Source: an uncultured Lachnospiraceae bacterium
GTDB taxonomy: Bacteria > Bacillota > Clostridia > Lachnospirales > Lachnospiraceae
Length of the DNA stretch: 6,535 nucleotides
Assembly: GCA_910585065.1 (NCBI GenBank)
Contig: CAJUCG010000197.1
Location: 1-6,535 of the forward strand
Reading direction: 5' to 3'
Below the pieces are notes generated by a model that saw only the letters and a program-made list of their open reading frames with translations, was not told the DNA's origin and made no database searches. A program made the translations under genes and the position numbers. Shown here in pieces: positions 6,166-6,535 of the stretch; position 1 is the first letter of the stretch; each line of letters starts with the position of its first letter.

Positions 6166-6535
6166 CCCTATCAGCGCGGAAAAAATATGGGCGTAGATCT
6201 CAGAACTTTTTTTCGACCAGTTATTACAGATGGTTTCGGCTTCTGCCTCCGAGGGAATGGAAAGGCGGACATCAATAATCGGATTATTGCGTTCCAAAAT
6301 TTTTAGAGAGGCAATGTATTCGTTCCTTTTAGAGCGGTAGTATTCCGCGCGGATGGAATTTTCCTCACGCATACTGTACTTGTTCATTTTAAGAAAATTA
6401 TCGATATCCTCTCTAATAGGTTCGGAGATCTTATTGTAAAAAAAGGAGAGTGATTCGCCACCCAATGCGGTAATCTCGTAGTAAGTGCTGTTGCGAATCA
6501 CATTGCAGGAAATAAATTTATCTTCCAGAAGTTCG
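6154..6535 (-). CDS. DUF4364-family protein, probable winged-helix domain (5' end beyond window)
   Basis: The frame is open from the right window edge to TAA at 6156-6154, giving 126 visible residues. A GTG at 6501-6499 is an internal valine rather than the start, because the frame continues upstream as ELLEDKFISC in the same domain. The pattern ELLEDKFISCNVIRNSTYYE followed by ITALGGESLSFF looks like the recognition helix end and beta wing of a winged-helix fold. The segment SEPIREDIDNFLKMNKY and the C-terminal AEAETICNNWSKKSSEIYAHIF resemble what I recall of DUF4364 proteins (about 160-180 residues). About 45 residues would then be missing. A DNA-binding role is suggested by the winged-helix appearance only; the family function is not established to my knowledge. 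The last codons and stop lie inside the terminator hairpin. Confidence 0.78.
   Translation of the reverse strand, partial: ELLEDKFISCNVIRNSTYYEITALGGESLSFFYNKISEPIREDIDNFLKMNKYSMREENSIRAEYYRSKRNEYIASLKILERNNPIIDVRLSIPSEAEAETICNNWSKKSSEIYAHIFSALIGDAD

Noticed and set aside
6499..6501. GTG at 6501-6499 (minus strand) as the start of a 115-residue gene
   Set aside because: The frame stays open to the window edge, with residues that fit the same domain, and no ribosome binding site precedes the GTG.

Overview
This window is a core-genome segment of a Gram-positive, low-to-moderate GC Clostridia, most likely a member of the Lachnospiraceae. The assignment rests on three things. The gene order is tig - clpP - clpX - lon - engB (ysxC/yihA) on the plus strand. 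Strong AGGAGG-type ribosome binding sites are present. A DUF4364-type gene, a family I know mainly from Clostridia, lies convergent at the right edge. No mobile element, CRISPR array, rRNA or tRNA is visible.

Layout. Positions 1-836 hold the 3' two thirds of trigger factor (tig), truncated on the left by the window edge. Positions 837-1051 (215 bp) are the largest gap. It holds a strong intrinsic terminator for tig (855-894), then an imperfect long inverted repeat (949-1009) just before the clpP ribosome binding site. A doubtful 49-codon ORF (837-986) runs across both structures. Positions 1052-1639 encode ClpP, 1691-2995 ClpX and 3014-5353 the ATP-dependent protease Lon. The gaps of 51 bp (clpP-clpX) and 18 bp (clpX-lon) show no internal terminator, so the three probably form one transcript. 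A very strong hairpin plus T-tract (5368-5413) closes this unit. Positions 5414-5524 form an AT-rich leader or promoter region for engB (5525-6130), an essential ribosome-assembly GTPase. Positions 6154-6535 on the minus strand hold the 3' part of a DUF4364-family gene whose start lies beyond the window. Its terminator hairpin (6144-6165) contains its own stop codon and also sits between the two convergent genes.

How the genes work together. Trigger factor folds nascent chains at the ribosome exit tunnel. ClpX unfolds and feeds substrates to the ClpP chamber, and Lon is a self-contained AAA+ protease for misfolded and regulatory proteins. The cassette is therefore a protein quality-control module beside a ribosome-biogenesis GTPase. 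All catalytic and nucleotide-binding residues I checked in ClpP, ClpX, Lon and EngB are intact.

I see no convincing new biological system here. The items most worth a second look are the structured tig-clpP intergenic region, the doubtful small ORF inside it, the palindromic AT-rich leader of engB, and the stop-codon-in-terminator arrangement of the DUF4364 gene.
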